Positions 15,416 to 22,820 of a stretch of 37,170 nucleotides of DNA are shown piece after piece. The position numbers and the translations under genes were made by a program. Under the pieces are notes generated by a model. The model had not been told where the DNA came from. It saw only the letters and a list, made by a program, of their open reading frames with translations, and searched no databases. The stretch spans positions 1-37,170 of the forward strand of contig CAZZBW010000010.1 in NCBI GenBank assembly GCA_964653045.1, written 5' to 3'. The stretch comes from DAOOPX01 sp964653045 (GTDB lineage: Bacteria; Patescibacteriota; Microgenomatia; UBA1400; PJMF01). How positions within the stretch are numbered: the first letter of the stretch is position 1; each line of letters begins with the position of its first letter.

Positions 15416-16418
15416 GCGATTTGTTCTGTTGATTAAACAGATCTCGAATAATAGCCTCGATTGGCGGTTCCTCAATGTTGAGATCTTGAACTGGCAACTG
15501 ATTTAAGATAGCCCCGGCTACCTTACCTGCTTGATCTCTTGGTATCAGGAGGGTGGCAGTAAAAGCCGAGCCATCTTGGTTAAGTTCTTTGATTTTTCCA
15601 AATTTTGCTAATTCGCTTCTTTTTACCTGCCTAGAAAAAGAAAAAGACAAGATTTTGTTTTGGGCAAATTTGTCAATAATTTGTTGAAGCCCGCCGTCAA
15701 AAACAATCTGTCCGCGATCGATCACGATCGCGCGCTGGCACAACTCTTTGACATCACCCATATAGTGACTGGTAAGGATGATAGTCGCGCCAAATTCTTT
15801 GTTATAGTCTTTAATAAACTCACGTAAAGTTTTCTGCATTACCACATCCAGACCAATGGTTGGCTCATCAAGAAATAAGACTTTAGGATTATGAAGTAGG
15901 GCGGCGATCAACTCGCACTTCATTCGTTGTCCCAGGGAAAGCTTGCGGACTTGAACGTTGATAAATTCTTTAACCGAGAGCAACTCTGTCAAGTGATCAA
16001 GAGTTATTTTGAACTGCTTGTCAGGAATTTCGTAGATTGCTTGATTAAGTAAAAAAGTTTCCATAGCGGGCAAATCCCACCATAGTTGATTTTTTTGTCC
16101 CATCACTAGCGCAAACTGTTTTTGAAACTCGGCTTTGCGATCCCATGGATTAAATCCCAGCACACTCACTTCTCCCGCAGTGGGATAAAGTAGTCCTGAC
16201 AGAACTTTAAGGGTGGTGGTTTTGCCCGCGCCATTTTGACCGATAAATCCCACCACTTCTCCGGGTTGAATTGTAAAGCTAATATTTTCTACTGCTTTGA
16301 CGGTTTTGTACTCTCGGTGCCAGAGCGATTTGAGAGAGCCCATTAAACCTGGAGGTTTTTGATATACTTGATAATGCTTACTTAAGTTTTTGACAGAGAT
16401 GATCGGGTTTTTTGACAT
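15408..16418 (-). CDS. ABC exporter ATP-binding protein (COG4586-like)
   Basis: ATPase of the exporter, 336 residues. Walker A is IGQNGAGKTTT (about 59-69), the signature is LSLGQRMK, Walker B is VLFLDEPTIGLD, and the H-loop TSH follows. The long insert before the first strand and the C-terminal accessory domain fit the COG4586 family. The ATG at 16418 has AGGA nine bases upstream; a TTG at 16427 is too close to that site. A 6-bp hairpin (16429-16444) overlaps the ribosome site on the mRNA. An 8-bp inverted repeat lies at 15713-15732. Confidence 0.88.
   Translation of the reverse strand: MSKNPIISVKNLSKHYQVYQKPPGLMGSLKSLWHREYKTVKAVENISFTIQPGEVVGFIGQNGAGKTTTLKVLSGLLYPTAGEVSVLGFNPWDRKAEFQKQFALVMGQKNQLWWDLPAMETFLLNQAIYEIPDKQFKITLDHLTELLSVKEFINVQVRKLSLGQRMKCELIAALLHNPKVLFLDEPTIGLDVVMQKTLREFIKDYNKEFGATIILTSHYMGDVKELCQRAIVIDRGQIVFDGGLQQIIDKFAQNKILSFSFSRQVKRSELAKFGKIKELNQDGSAFTATLLIPRDQAGKVAGAILNQLPVQDLNIEEPPIEAIIRDLFNQQNKSHE
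15713..15732. repeat. Inverted repeat in exporter ATPase gene (8-bp arms, 4-nt loop)
   Basis: CGCGATCG (15713-15720) and CGATCGCG (15725-15732) around ATCA, inside the coding region after Walker B. Confidence 0.75.
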
Positions 16419-16490
16419 ACGAAACAATCCTTCAAAGATGAAGGCTTGAAAGATATTTAAGATTAATAAATGTTAAATACTTGCGGATGT

Positions 16491-16766
16491 TTACCACACG
16501 GCTTGCTTCAAGGGTTTACCAGAATGAAAGTTGACGACACGGTGGCCGGCCACGATTTTACGTAAGTGGCTCTTGCCAAATGGTTCAACAGCTTTTTCTT
16601 TGACCTTACTGGTGCCAAAAGTGCCAAAACCGGAAATCAAGACTCGATCACCTTTGACTAAAACTTTGGTGATTTCATCAAAAACGGCCTCAACCGCGTC
16701 TCGAGCAGCTCTTTTAGTTAAAAAAGCACTTTTTGAAACTCTGATGATCAACTGATTCTTTGTCAT
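16491..16766 (-). CDS. hup: HU-family nucleoid DNA-binding protein
   Basis: Dimeric architectural DNA-binding protein, 91 residues. Visible are MTKNQLIIRVSKSAFLTKRAARDAVEAVFDEIT, VLISGFGTFGTSKVKEK and a HLRKIVAGHRVVNFHSGKPLKQAV C-terminal arm and end; the usual proline arm reads EPFGKSHLRKIVAGH. The ATG follows AAGGA by seven bases. It is a single-gene unit with its own promoter. Confidence 0.95.
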   Translation of the reverse strand: MTKNQLIIRVSKSAFLTKRAARDAVEAVFDEITKVLVKGDRVLISGFGTFGTSKVKEKAVEPFGKSHLRKIVAGHRVVNFHSGKPLKQAVW

Positions 16767-16819
16767 AATTTAATCCTTCCCACTGCCAATGTAACGATTT
16801 AATTGATAGTTCAATTGAT

Positions 16820-16847
16820 AGTGTAATGTAAGTAAGTGGGTAGTCAA
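16820..16847 (-). promoter_or_regulatory. Promoter of the HU gene
   Basis: On the minus strand, TTGACT (16847-16842) and TACACT (16825-16820) are spaced 16 bp. The transcript would start near 16813, leaving a leader of about 45 bases with a GGAAGGA site before the HU ATG at 16766. Confidence 0.65.
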
Positions 16848-16850
16848 GGG

Positions 16851-17234
16851 TTAAATATAGCGATAACGCCACAACATCGCGATTGTTGTGCCCAAGGTAT
16901 CGTAAGCAATGTCTCGCAAGGTGGCAGACCTACCAGGAATAAATGATTGGTGAACTTCATCGCTGAGGGCGTAAATCAGGCACAAGAGAAAAGGGGCTAA
17001 CCACTGAGTGCGATGATTTGATTGCGGGCGGGCAATTTTAATTGCCCGCCAGAAAAGTAAGTAGAGAACCAGATAAACACCGATGTGGGCGAGCTTTTTG
17101 AAAAAGAAATCAACCAGTGAGGTGTCAAACTTGGGCAACACGCTTTGCGAAGAAAGGAAAAAAATCAAGCTCGCCCAAGCGAGGGGTGGGATCCAGGCTT
17201 TAAGTAATAAACTGAGTTTGATGTTTTTGTTCAT
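16851..17234 (-). CDS. VanZ-like membrane protein
   Basis: Small integral membrane protein of 127 residues with about four hydrophobic helices. The C-terminal segment LSDEVHQSFIPGRSATLRDIAYDTLGTTIA is the hallmark of the VanZ-like family. The function is not settled; the founding member affects teicoplanin resistance. Its start overlaps the end of the upstream lamin-tail gene by 35 bases. An inverted repeat with 10-bp arms is at 17027-17050. Confidence 0.88.
   Translation of the reverse strand: MNKNIKLSLLLKAWIPPLAWASLIFFLSSQSVLPKFDTSLVDFFFKKLAHIGVYLVLYLLFWRAIKIARPQSNHRTQWLAPFLLCLIYALSDEVHQSFIPGRSATLRDIAYDTLGTTIAMLWRYRYI
17027..17050. repeat. Perfect inverted repeat inside VanZ-like gene (10-bp arms, 4-nt loop)
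   Basis: GGCGGGCAAT (17027-17036) and ATTGCCCGCC (17041-17050) around TTTA. It can also be read as 11-bp arms with a 2-nt loop. Confidence 0.93.
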
Positions 17235-18591
17235 TTATGACCACCAAGCTACTGATTATCGTACACAGACTGCCAATTATAACAGTCAGCGTGCTCCGAC
17301 TTAAACCAGAGACTGGAGAAAGTAAACTAATCGCTTCATTCTGATCGTCTAGATCATCAGTTGGTGTAATGTTGTTCGAATCAATTGTTTCGTCATTAAT
17401 TATTACAGATGAGAGAGAGTCGAATTGAGAATCGCTTGGCTGTTCATTACCTTCGAGTAAGTTATCTTGGCTAGAATTTGTTTCGTTATCTGAACTATCA
17501 CCCAAGATATTTTCTGCATTTATTGAAGGCGTGGCTGAGGGTGAAACAAGAGGTTGCGGGTTTGCAGTTCCTTTAGTGATAGTGTTGACTAACTGGTATG
17601 TATCACCGAGTAGGGCGAAACTCTGGCCGGCTTGGCAAGCCGGCAACTCTATCTCAGTTAGCGTAACCTGGTTTTGGTCAACCAGCTTTAGTTTGTCACC
17701 GGAATTATTAAGGATGCTTTTCGACCAGCTTATTATCGAGTATTCATTTGGTTTCAGAGACCCACTTACAGTAACGTGATTATCTTGTCGATCAATGATT
17801 TGCCAGTTGGTGAACTCAATTAGTTCGTTTCCTCGCCAATAGAGCTCCAACCATTCCGACTCATTTTCAGTTGGGCAAGCAACAACTTCGGTAAGTTGTA
17901 ACTTAGATTTGTCAATTAAGTAGGTAGTGGGAGTTGGAGAGCTAGTTGGACTTGGTGTAAGAGTTGTAGTTGGGATAACAGTGGGTGTGGGCAAGGTAGT
18001 TGGCGAAACTGTGGGAGTAAGAGTTGGTAGACGAGTGGGAGTTGGAGTGGTTGAGTGGGTAGGGCTGGGTGTGGAAGTGGGTGTGGGATTTGGTAACCCC
18101 TGAGATGGTGTGGTAAGCGAGTACTCCCCCAAAATGCCCCCAATCAATGCCCATGACTTGCTCGTTTGGGTTGAGTCATAGCTCATTTGGTCGATTACCT
18201 GATTAGCGGAATTGTAAAGGGTCACGCCATCACCGGTATTATTGAGTTTGGCGCTGGGTAAATCGAAAGCCACATGAGTTTGAGCAGGAATGACTTGATC
18301 ACTAAACTTGAAAATTTCGCTAGGAGTTGCCAGTAGGTCAAAGAGCGTAAATCCAAGTAAAGAAGCATCAGTTTCAGCGCAGTTCCACAACTCGACCCAC
18401 TCACTTTCTCCCGTCGCTGGAGCAGGATAAACTTCAGAAATACGCAAACAAGGGGGTGATTCGTTCGCCAGAGCAGCCTTGGGCTTGGTTGGGAGCGCAC
18501 TCCCAATCAACCCCAAGAGCATTGACAATATTACTAATGCGCTGAACAAATTTAGCTGTTGCCTGATTAGTTTTTTTTGATCCAACCTCAC
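17200..18591 (-). CDS. Surface protein with two lamin-tail domains and Thr/Pro-rich linker
   Basis: Predicted exported and membrane-attached protein of 463 residues. Residues 1-42 form a signal-like region (LNLFSALVILSMLLGLIGSA). A first lamin-tail domain starts at LRISEVYPAPATGESEWVELWN (about 49-155). A Thr/Pro/Ser linker of short TPT/SPT repeats covers about 165-225. A second domain starts at LQLTEVVACPTENESEWLELYW. An acidic Ser/Asn region and one C-terminal membrane helix (TLTVIIGSLCTIISSLVVI) follow. Bacterial lamin-tail domains are linked to surface or nuclease proteins; no nuclease domain is seen here. A small inverted repeat is at 17626-17644. Confidence 0.85.
   Translation of the reverse strand: MRLDQKKLIRQQLNLFSALVILSMLLGLIGSALPTKPKAALANESPPCLRISEVYPAPATGESEWVELWNCAETDASLLGFTLFDLLATPSEIFKFSDQVIPAQTHVAFDLPSAKLNNTGDGVTLYNSANQVIDQMSYDSTQTSKSWALIGGILGEYSLTTPSQGLPNPTPTSTPSPTHSTTPTPTRLPTLTPTVSPTTLPTPTVIPTTTLTPSPTSSPTPTTYLIDKSKLQLTEVVACPTENESEWLELYWRGNELIEFTNWQIIDRQDNHVTVSGSLKPNEYSIISWSKSILNNSGDKLKLVDQNQVTLTEIELPACQAGQSFALLGDTYQLVNTITKGTANPQPLVSPSATPSINAENILGDSSDNETNSSQDNLLEGNEQPSDSQFDSLSSVIINDETIDSNNITPTDDLDDQNEAISLLSPVSGLSRSTLTVIIGSLCTIISSLVVINEQKHQTQFIT
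17626..17644. repeat. Inverted repeat in lamin-tail gene (8-bp arms, 3-nt loop)
   Basis: GCCGGCTT (17626-17633) and AAGCCGGC (17637-17644) around GGC, inside the second lamin-tail domain. Confidence 0.8.
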
Positions 18592-18618
18592 CCAGACACT
18601 TTACCTTGCAATTCTTTA

Positions 18619-19290
18619 TCAAACTGTAGATACGTCTACCAAGATCTTTTTAATTAAATTAATGGTTTCTTTATTTTCTAGAATTCTGGTGTGACCAATG
18701 ACATCAACTTGATAATTTTTTGCTCCTTGAAGAAATAAGTGCCGATTGGGAATCACATGATTATCAAATATTGGATAAAGATTGTGTATGAGGTGATTAT
18801 ATTGTTTATTTGAATCTAATTTTTTGATCAATGATGAATTAGGAGCAAGATCTCTGCCGCCTGGTATTAACTTGCTCAACCATGAACCACCAAACGGGGT
18901 GGCAATACAAATTGTCTTAAAAATTTTTTTGTTGATGCTTGGATCAATCAAGAGTGATTTTGCGATTAACCCACCTTTGGAATGGGCTAACAGAATTACT
19001 TTATTTAATTGGTTGTTGTTAATAAATTGTTTAATTGTGGTGCAATATTGATCAACGCTCATGGATTGATTAACCAAACTGTCTATTTGGTGAACGCGAA
19101 ATCCATTGGTATTAAGTTCACTTCCTAACTGAAGAAAGAAGTGGGCGTTTTCATAAACGCCCGGTAATAACAGCACATTACCTCTCGTCCCATTACGCCA
19201 ACTTTGAGGGAGCGGGTTATAGTTAACAAAATTTTTCAGGATTAGTAAGTACTCAAGGAAAAGATGATAAGTAAGCTTAGTAATTGACAT
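18619..19290 (-). CDS. Alpha/beta-hydrolase, lipase-like
   Basis: Probable serine hydrolase of 223 residues. The oxyanion region is VLLLPGVYENAHFF and the nucleophile elbow is LLAHSKGG with S104, an AHSKGG form of GxSxG. TPFGGSWLSKLIPGG resembles lipases acting on acylglycerols or lipid anchors. The acid is probably in the IFDNH region and the base H in VIGHTRIL. There is no clear signal peptide. Its start overlaps the M23 gene end by 14 bases, so it is the last gene of the ftsE-ftsX-hydrolase operon. Substrate unknown. Confidence 0.75.
   Translation of the reverse strand: MSITKLTYHLFLEYLLILKNFVNYNPLPQSWRNGTRGNVLLLPGVYENAHFFLQLGSELNTNGFRVHQIDSLVNQSMSVDQYCTTIKQFINNNQLNKVILLAHSKGGLIAKSLLIDPSINKKIFKTICIATPFGGSWLSKLIPGGRDLAPNSSLIKKLDSNKQYNHLIHNLYPIFDNHVIPNRHLFLQGAKNYQVDVIGHTRILENKETINLIKKILVDVSTV
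19143..19162. repeat. Inverted repeat in lipase-like gene (8-bp arms, 4-nt loop)
   Basis: GGGCGTTT (19143-19150) and AAACGCCC (19155-19162) around TCAT, near the oxyanion-loop codons. Confidence 0.78.
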
Positions 19291-20497
19291 GTAAATACCA
19301 ACTGACTAAGCCATCGCCATGGTCAACCTTGACGTAACGCAATTGACAGCTGCCGCCGGTGAAACTTCCTCTGATTAACTCGCCATCGGCGGTAGCTTTA
19401 ACGGAGGTTGAACTGCCAGTAAAATCAATGCCGTTGTGGAACGAGTAAATTCTGCTTACCCAGGTGTGTCGTACAGCCCAGGTTTGACCATACCCTTGAT
19501 TCATGCGGATTGGTCCGCTTAGCGGCCATGACCAATCTCCAGAAGGATTAAACGCATCGCCATCACTGCTGCCGCAGCCGCTGCCAGAACAGTTCTCGTA
19601 ATCAATGGATTTAAGATATGAAAAAGGATTTACAGCTGCCCCGTTCTTGGTAACCATGAAATGCAAGTGAGTGTTACTAGAGTTGCATGATCTACCAATA
19701 ATTACTGAAGCAATTTTATCTCCTGACTTAATCGAGCCGACTTTATTTTCAGCACCTCCACCGGCGATAATCGCCTGGATGGCTTGATATTCTGTCAGAA
19801 CTGCTGAAAGTTGTCTTTGATATTCTACCTCTGAGTTGTTGGTATCACTCAGAATTCTTTGCTGGGCAGCTTTTTGACTCGCTAGCTCTTGTCTTTGCTG
19901 TTCCAGAACTAGACGTTTTTCTTCCAGAGATTCTTGCACATCTTCTTTACGTTGTTTTTGTGAGTCAAAAAGCTGCCTTTGGATCTCAGCCTTGTGCATA
20001 ATGATCGCTGTTTGTTGTCCGGCTTGGGAAACATATTTGTCTGCAATGTAGTGGTTGTTGCTTAACTGATTTGTACCAAGTGCAAGAACAGGAGAAACCA
20101 ATTGTCTTTTATATTTGGCTCGAACACGTTCGAGCAGCATTTCAGTGAGTTGCTCTAATGACAAATTAAGTGTACCAATCCGATCGTTGAGTAACTCAAT
20201 TTCTTTCTCTAGTTGGAGAATCTCAGCTAGAGTTTGAGAGATATTAAGTTGTTGTAAATTGATTTTGCCTGCTATGACTGAAATCGTGTTAGTTAAAGTA
20301 GCTTTTTGGGTTTTGACTTCGGTAAGTTTGCTTTCTAAACAACTTTTTTTATCTGAAAGACATTGTAAATATGCCTCTCCATCTTCTTTCTTTTCATCAC
20401 ACTTATACTCGTCGCACGCCCAAGCTTTTTGAGGTGCAGCAAAAACAATCGACAACAAAACAAAACCTAGTAGCAGTTTAAGTATTTTACTTTTCAT
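19277..20497 (-). CDS. Secreted coiled-coil M23 peptidoglycan hydrolase, circularly permuted domain
   Basis: Predicted cell-wall endopeptidase of 406 residues. A signal peptide ends near ...APQKAWA (26), followed by Cys-rich residues and long coiled coils (about 50-240), as in EnvC/PcsB-type FtsEX partners. The M23 domain is in swapped order. The half that is normally C-terminal (KSGDKIASVIIGRSC, THLHF with H277 and H279, NGAAVNPFSYL) comes first at about 246-296. The half that is normally N-terminal (WPLSGPI, H354 and D358 in FHNGID, VDHGDGLVSWYLH with H403) comes last. All catalytic and zinc ligands are kept. The ATG overlaps the ftsX stop. Confidence 0.88.
   Translation of the reverse strand: MKSKILKLLLGFVLLSIVFAAPQKAWACDEYKCDEKKEDGEAYLQCLSDKKSCLESKLTEVKTQKATLTNTISVIAGKINLQQLNISQTLAEILQLEKEIELLNDRIGTLNLSLEQLTEMLLERVRAKYKRQLVSPVLALGTNQLSNNHYIADKYVSQAGQQTAIIMHKAEIQRQLFDSQKQRKEDVQESLEEKRLVLEQQRQELASQKAAQQRILSDTNNSEVEYQRQLSAVLTEYQAIQAIIAGGGAENKVGSIKSGDKIASVIIGRSCNSSNTHLHFMVTKNGAAVNPFSYLKSIDYENCSGSGCGSSDGDAFNPSGDWSWPLSGPIRMNQGYGQTWAVRHTWVSRIYSFHNGIDFTGSSTSVKATADGELIRGSFTGGSCQLRYVKVDHGDGLVSWYLHVNY
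20118..20135. repeat. Inverted repeat in M23 hydrolase coiled-coil region (7-bp arms, 4-nt loop)
   Basis: GCTCGAA (20118-20124) and TTCGAGC (20129-20135) around CACG. Short; listed because it follows the pattern of hairpins inside genes. Confidence 0.6.
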
Positions 20498-21363
20498 TTT
20501 TTGATTAATCTGGTAATTGCATTAAAACCAGCCATTCCTCCGAGGATTAAACCGATGCCGCTGCCGATCAATAGTTGCCAAATCAAGATTGAAGGTAATG
20601 AAACTGTAGGGAAAAAGGCATCAATTTGATTTGCAATCTTGGGTGAGAGCGAGAGTGAGGTGGCAAAGGCAAAAATCCAACCCAACAGACTGCCAAAGAA
20701 ACCATAAAAAATTCCTTCAATCATAAATGGGGTTTTGACGAACCTTTTTGAAGCGCCAAGTAATCTCAAGATAGAGATTTTTTTTCTCTGTGAGCTAGCC
20801 TTCAAGGCTATAATGACATTCGTGACCAAAAACGCTGTGCCAGCTAGAACTGATAAAATTATCAATCCCCAGGAACGAATTACTTTGGTAATCGATTTAA
20901 GTTGATCAATTGTTTCTTGTTGGTATACCACCTCATCGATGCTTTCTTGTTGCTCGAGCTGTTCTTTAATCGAGCTCAGGTAATCGAGATTAATGGCTTT
21001 GATCTCAATGCTGGCTGGGAGGATGTCAGCGGTGACTAGCTCGAGCAGAAGTGGTTCATCTTGATTTTCTTCGCGATAAATTTCTAAAGCTTGGTCTTGA
21101 GTGATGACCGAGACTTCATTAACAAAAGCTTCGTTTCTGAATTGGGTTTCAATTTGCTCAATTGTTTCCATAGGCGTTTTAAGTTTAAAAAAAGCAATAA
21201 CTTGAGGCTGAGTTTCCGCGTAGTCGAGGAGTGCTTGAGCACCGAACGTAATTAGCGAGGCAATGTATCCAACAAAGGCAATTAGACTGATTATCACAAC
21301 CACCGTCATTGATTGAATGGGCGAGCGTCTAATGGTGGTAATCGCGGATGTTAGGCTGTTCAT
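20494..21363 (-). CDS. ftsX: Cell-division ABC permease FtsX
   Basis: Membrane subunit of FtsEX, 289 residues. The layout is a short cytoplasmic N-terminus (AITTIRRSPIQSM), helix 1 at about 19-40, a large extracytoplasmic domain (about 45-165), and three C-terminal helices with the ILRLLGASKRFVKTPFMIEGIFYGFFG loop typical of FtsX. The extracytoplasmic loop would contact the coiled coil of the downstream M23 hydrolase. It overlaps both neighbours by ATGA. Confidence 0.95.
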   Translation of the reverse strand: MNSLTSAITTIRRSPIQSMTVVVIISLIAFVGYIASLITFGAQALLDYAETQPQVIAFFKLKTPMETIEQIETQFRNEAFVNEVSVITQDQALEIYREENQDEPLLLELVTADILPASIEIKAINLDYLSSIKEQLEQQESIDEVVYQQETIDQLKSITKVIRSWGLIILSVLAGTAFLVTNVIIALKASSQRKKISILRLLGASKRFVKTPFMIEGIFYGFFGSLLGWIFAFATSLSLSPKIANQIDAFFPTVSLPSILIWQLLIGSGIGLILGGMAGFNAITRLIKK

Positions 21364-22151
21364 GATTTTTTATCTTTCTTCACCGGCTTTGATTTAGTTT
21401 TTTCTGAAGGTTTCAGCTCAATTTTATGCGCGCTTGGTTTTTCTGGGGAAGGTTCGTCCACAGGAAGCGTTTCAACTTTTGTGCTTGCCCCTCTGGTTAT
21501 TTTTCCTGCCTCAATGACAATGATTTTACAATTAGGATAAAGATCGATAATTTTTTGATCGTGAGTTGCGACTAACACACAGGTACCAAGGCTATTGATT
21601 TTTTTGAGCAAGTTTACGATATTTTTGGCAGTTGAATAATCGAGATTGCCGGTTGGCTCATCAGCAAAAATTAACTTGGGATTAAGTGCGAGCGCGCGAG
21701 CGATAGAAACCCTTTGCGCTTCCCCGCCCGAAAGCTGTTTGGGAAATAACAGAGCTTTGTCATGAAGACCAACGAGATCTAGTAGGTCGGTGACACGCCG
21801 CTCGATTTCTGTGTCGCTTTTTCCTGCAATGAATAAGGGGGCAGCAATATTCTCCCAGACGTTGAACTCACTGATGAGCTGGTAATCTTGGTAAACGATG
21901 CCCAATTGACGACGGAAGAGCTCGAGTTGTTTGCCCCGCAATTGATTGACGACTTGACCATCCAGCTCAATAGTACCTTGATTCGGTGTGTACTGACCGC
22001 AAAGCAATTTGAGTAAAGTGGTTTTGCCCGCGCCACTAGGTCCAGTTAGAAAAACAAATTCGTTTTGATCAATCACAAAATCTATGTCGAACACTCCATC
22101 ATTGAGGGGTAAAAAAACTTTGGTGATGCCTTGAAATGTTAGGAATGACAC
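21360..22151 (-). CDS. ftsE: Cell-division ATP-binding protein FtsE, with basic C-terminal tail
   Basis: ATPase of FtsEX, about 263 residues. The start chosen is GTG at 22151, giving VSFLTFQGITKVF, a normal FtsE opening; a TTG at 22187 overlaps the -35 element. Walker A is LTGPSGAGKTT (about 35-45), the signature LSGGEAQRVSIARAL, Walker B LIFADEPTGNLD, then an ATHD H-loop. A Lys/Pro/Ser-rich tail of roughly 35 residues follows the ABC domain. A promoter lies directly upstream, with its -10 six bases before the start codon. Confidence 0.94.
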   Translation of the reverse strand: MSFLTFQGITKVFLPLNDGVFDIDFVIDQNEFVFLTGPSGAGKTTLLKLLCGQYTPNQGTIELDGQVVNQLRGKQLELFRRQLGIVYQDYQLISEFNVWENIAAPLFIAGKSDTEIERRVTDLLDLVGLHDKALLFPKQLSGGEAQRVSIARALALNPKLIFADEPTGNLDYSTAKNIVNLLKKINSLGTCVLVATHDQKIIDLYPNCKIIVIEAGKITRGASTKVETLPVDEPSPEKPSAHKIELKPSEKTKSKPVKKDKKS

Positions 22152-22157
22152 GCAAAT

Positions 22158-22187
22158 AGTGTAAACGTAACAAGGGCTATATGGCAA
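22158..22187 (-). promoter_or_regulatory. Promoter of the ftsE operon, predicted leaderless
   Basis: On the minus strand, TTGCCA (22187-22182) and TACACT (22163-22158) are spaced 18 bp. The GTG start codon at 22151-22149 is only six bases after the -10. No Shine-Dalgarno site fits between, so the mRNA probably starts at or next to the start codon. Confidence 0.6.
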
Positions 22188-22212
22188 GAGGAGTTCGAAT
22201 CAAGAGAGATCG

Positions 22213-22815
22213 TTATTCTTGGGTTAGCTCTGGAGATGAGGCGTTGGGATCGATTACCTCGATCTTACCAACATCCATCAGCCAGCCAGCCTTTTGTCCT
22301 TGGTAGGTTTCTCCCCAAACTTTGACCTGCATACCAGATAATTTGTCCAGATCGGTGACTGACGAAGTCAGATAAACGGTTTGTGAGTCGCCTCCAGTAC
22401 GGAGGAGTTTGTGAGAGCCTTCGCCGTTAATGCCGCCTTGTTCTAGATACCCTTCAGCCACGTCTTTAAAAACTTCGTGATTACTGCCAAAAATATCGCC
22501 TGCCTTGACTGAATCGCCAGCCACCTGCTGGGTTGCTGGCGATTCGTATATTCGCGCTAACGAACGGTTCTCCACCAGGGTTTTCAAGCTCAGCCCAGAA
22601 ATAGCACCTAAAACAACTGCTGCCACTCCAGAAATAATCGCGATTGATAACTTGACCTTTTTCATCTCCCACCTTTCTATTTTACGGTTCGATTGAGAAC
22701 TTTTTATCTCGCTAGTTCCTGTTGTCAATTGTTCATCGTCAATTTTGGGTTTGGCGGTAAGTGTTGAAGTATCATTGATGTTATCAACACTGATTGTGGG
22801 TTGAAGATTTTGCAT
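22213..22815 (-). CDS. Single-pass membrane protein with C-terminal OB-like domain, function unknown
   Basis: Unnamed protein of 200 residues. Residues 1-50 are polar and probably cytoplasmic. One membrane helix covers about 55-77 (VKLSIAIISGVAAVVLGAISGLSL). The extracytoplasmic part ends in a beta-rich domain (GEGSHKLLRTGGDSQTVYLT, LDKLSGMQVKVWGETY, KAGWLMDVGKIEV) that looks like a small OB fold. I recall similar unnamed proteins in CPR genomes but cannot give a function. The ATG is seven bases after a TACAAT. An 11-bp inverted repeat is at 22511-22545. Confidence 0.72.
   Translation of the reverse strand: MQNLQPTISVDNINDTSTLTAKPKIDDEQLTTGTSEIKSSQSNRKIERWEMKKVKLSIAIISGVAAVVLGAISGLSLKTLVENRSLARIYESPATQQVAGDSVKAGDIFGSNHEVFKDVAEGYLEQGGINGEGSHKLLRTGGDSQTVYLTSSVTDLDKLSGMQVKVWGETYQGQKAGWLMDVGKIEVIDPNASSPELTQE
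22511..22545. repeat. Inverted repeat in membrane-protein gene (11-bp arms, 13-nt loop)
   Basis: GAATCGCCAGC (22511-22521) and GCTGGCGATTC (22535-22545) are exact complements inside the gene. Confidence 0.88.
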
Positions 22816-22820
22816 GTTAT

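Noticed and set aside
17916..18154. Open frames rich in Leu, Pro, His and Ser in the lamin-tail gene
   Set aside because: They come from out-of-frame reading of the Thr/Pro repeat linker.
19277..20497. Frameshifted or truncated M23 gene
   Set aside because: One continuous frame holds every catalytic residue once, and both gene ends overlap neighbours in the usual way; permutation fits better.
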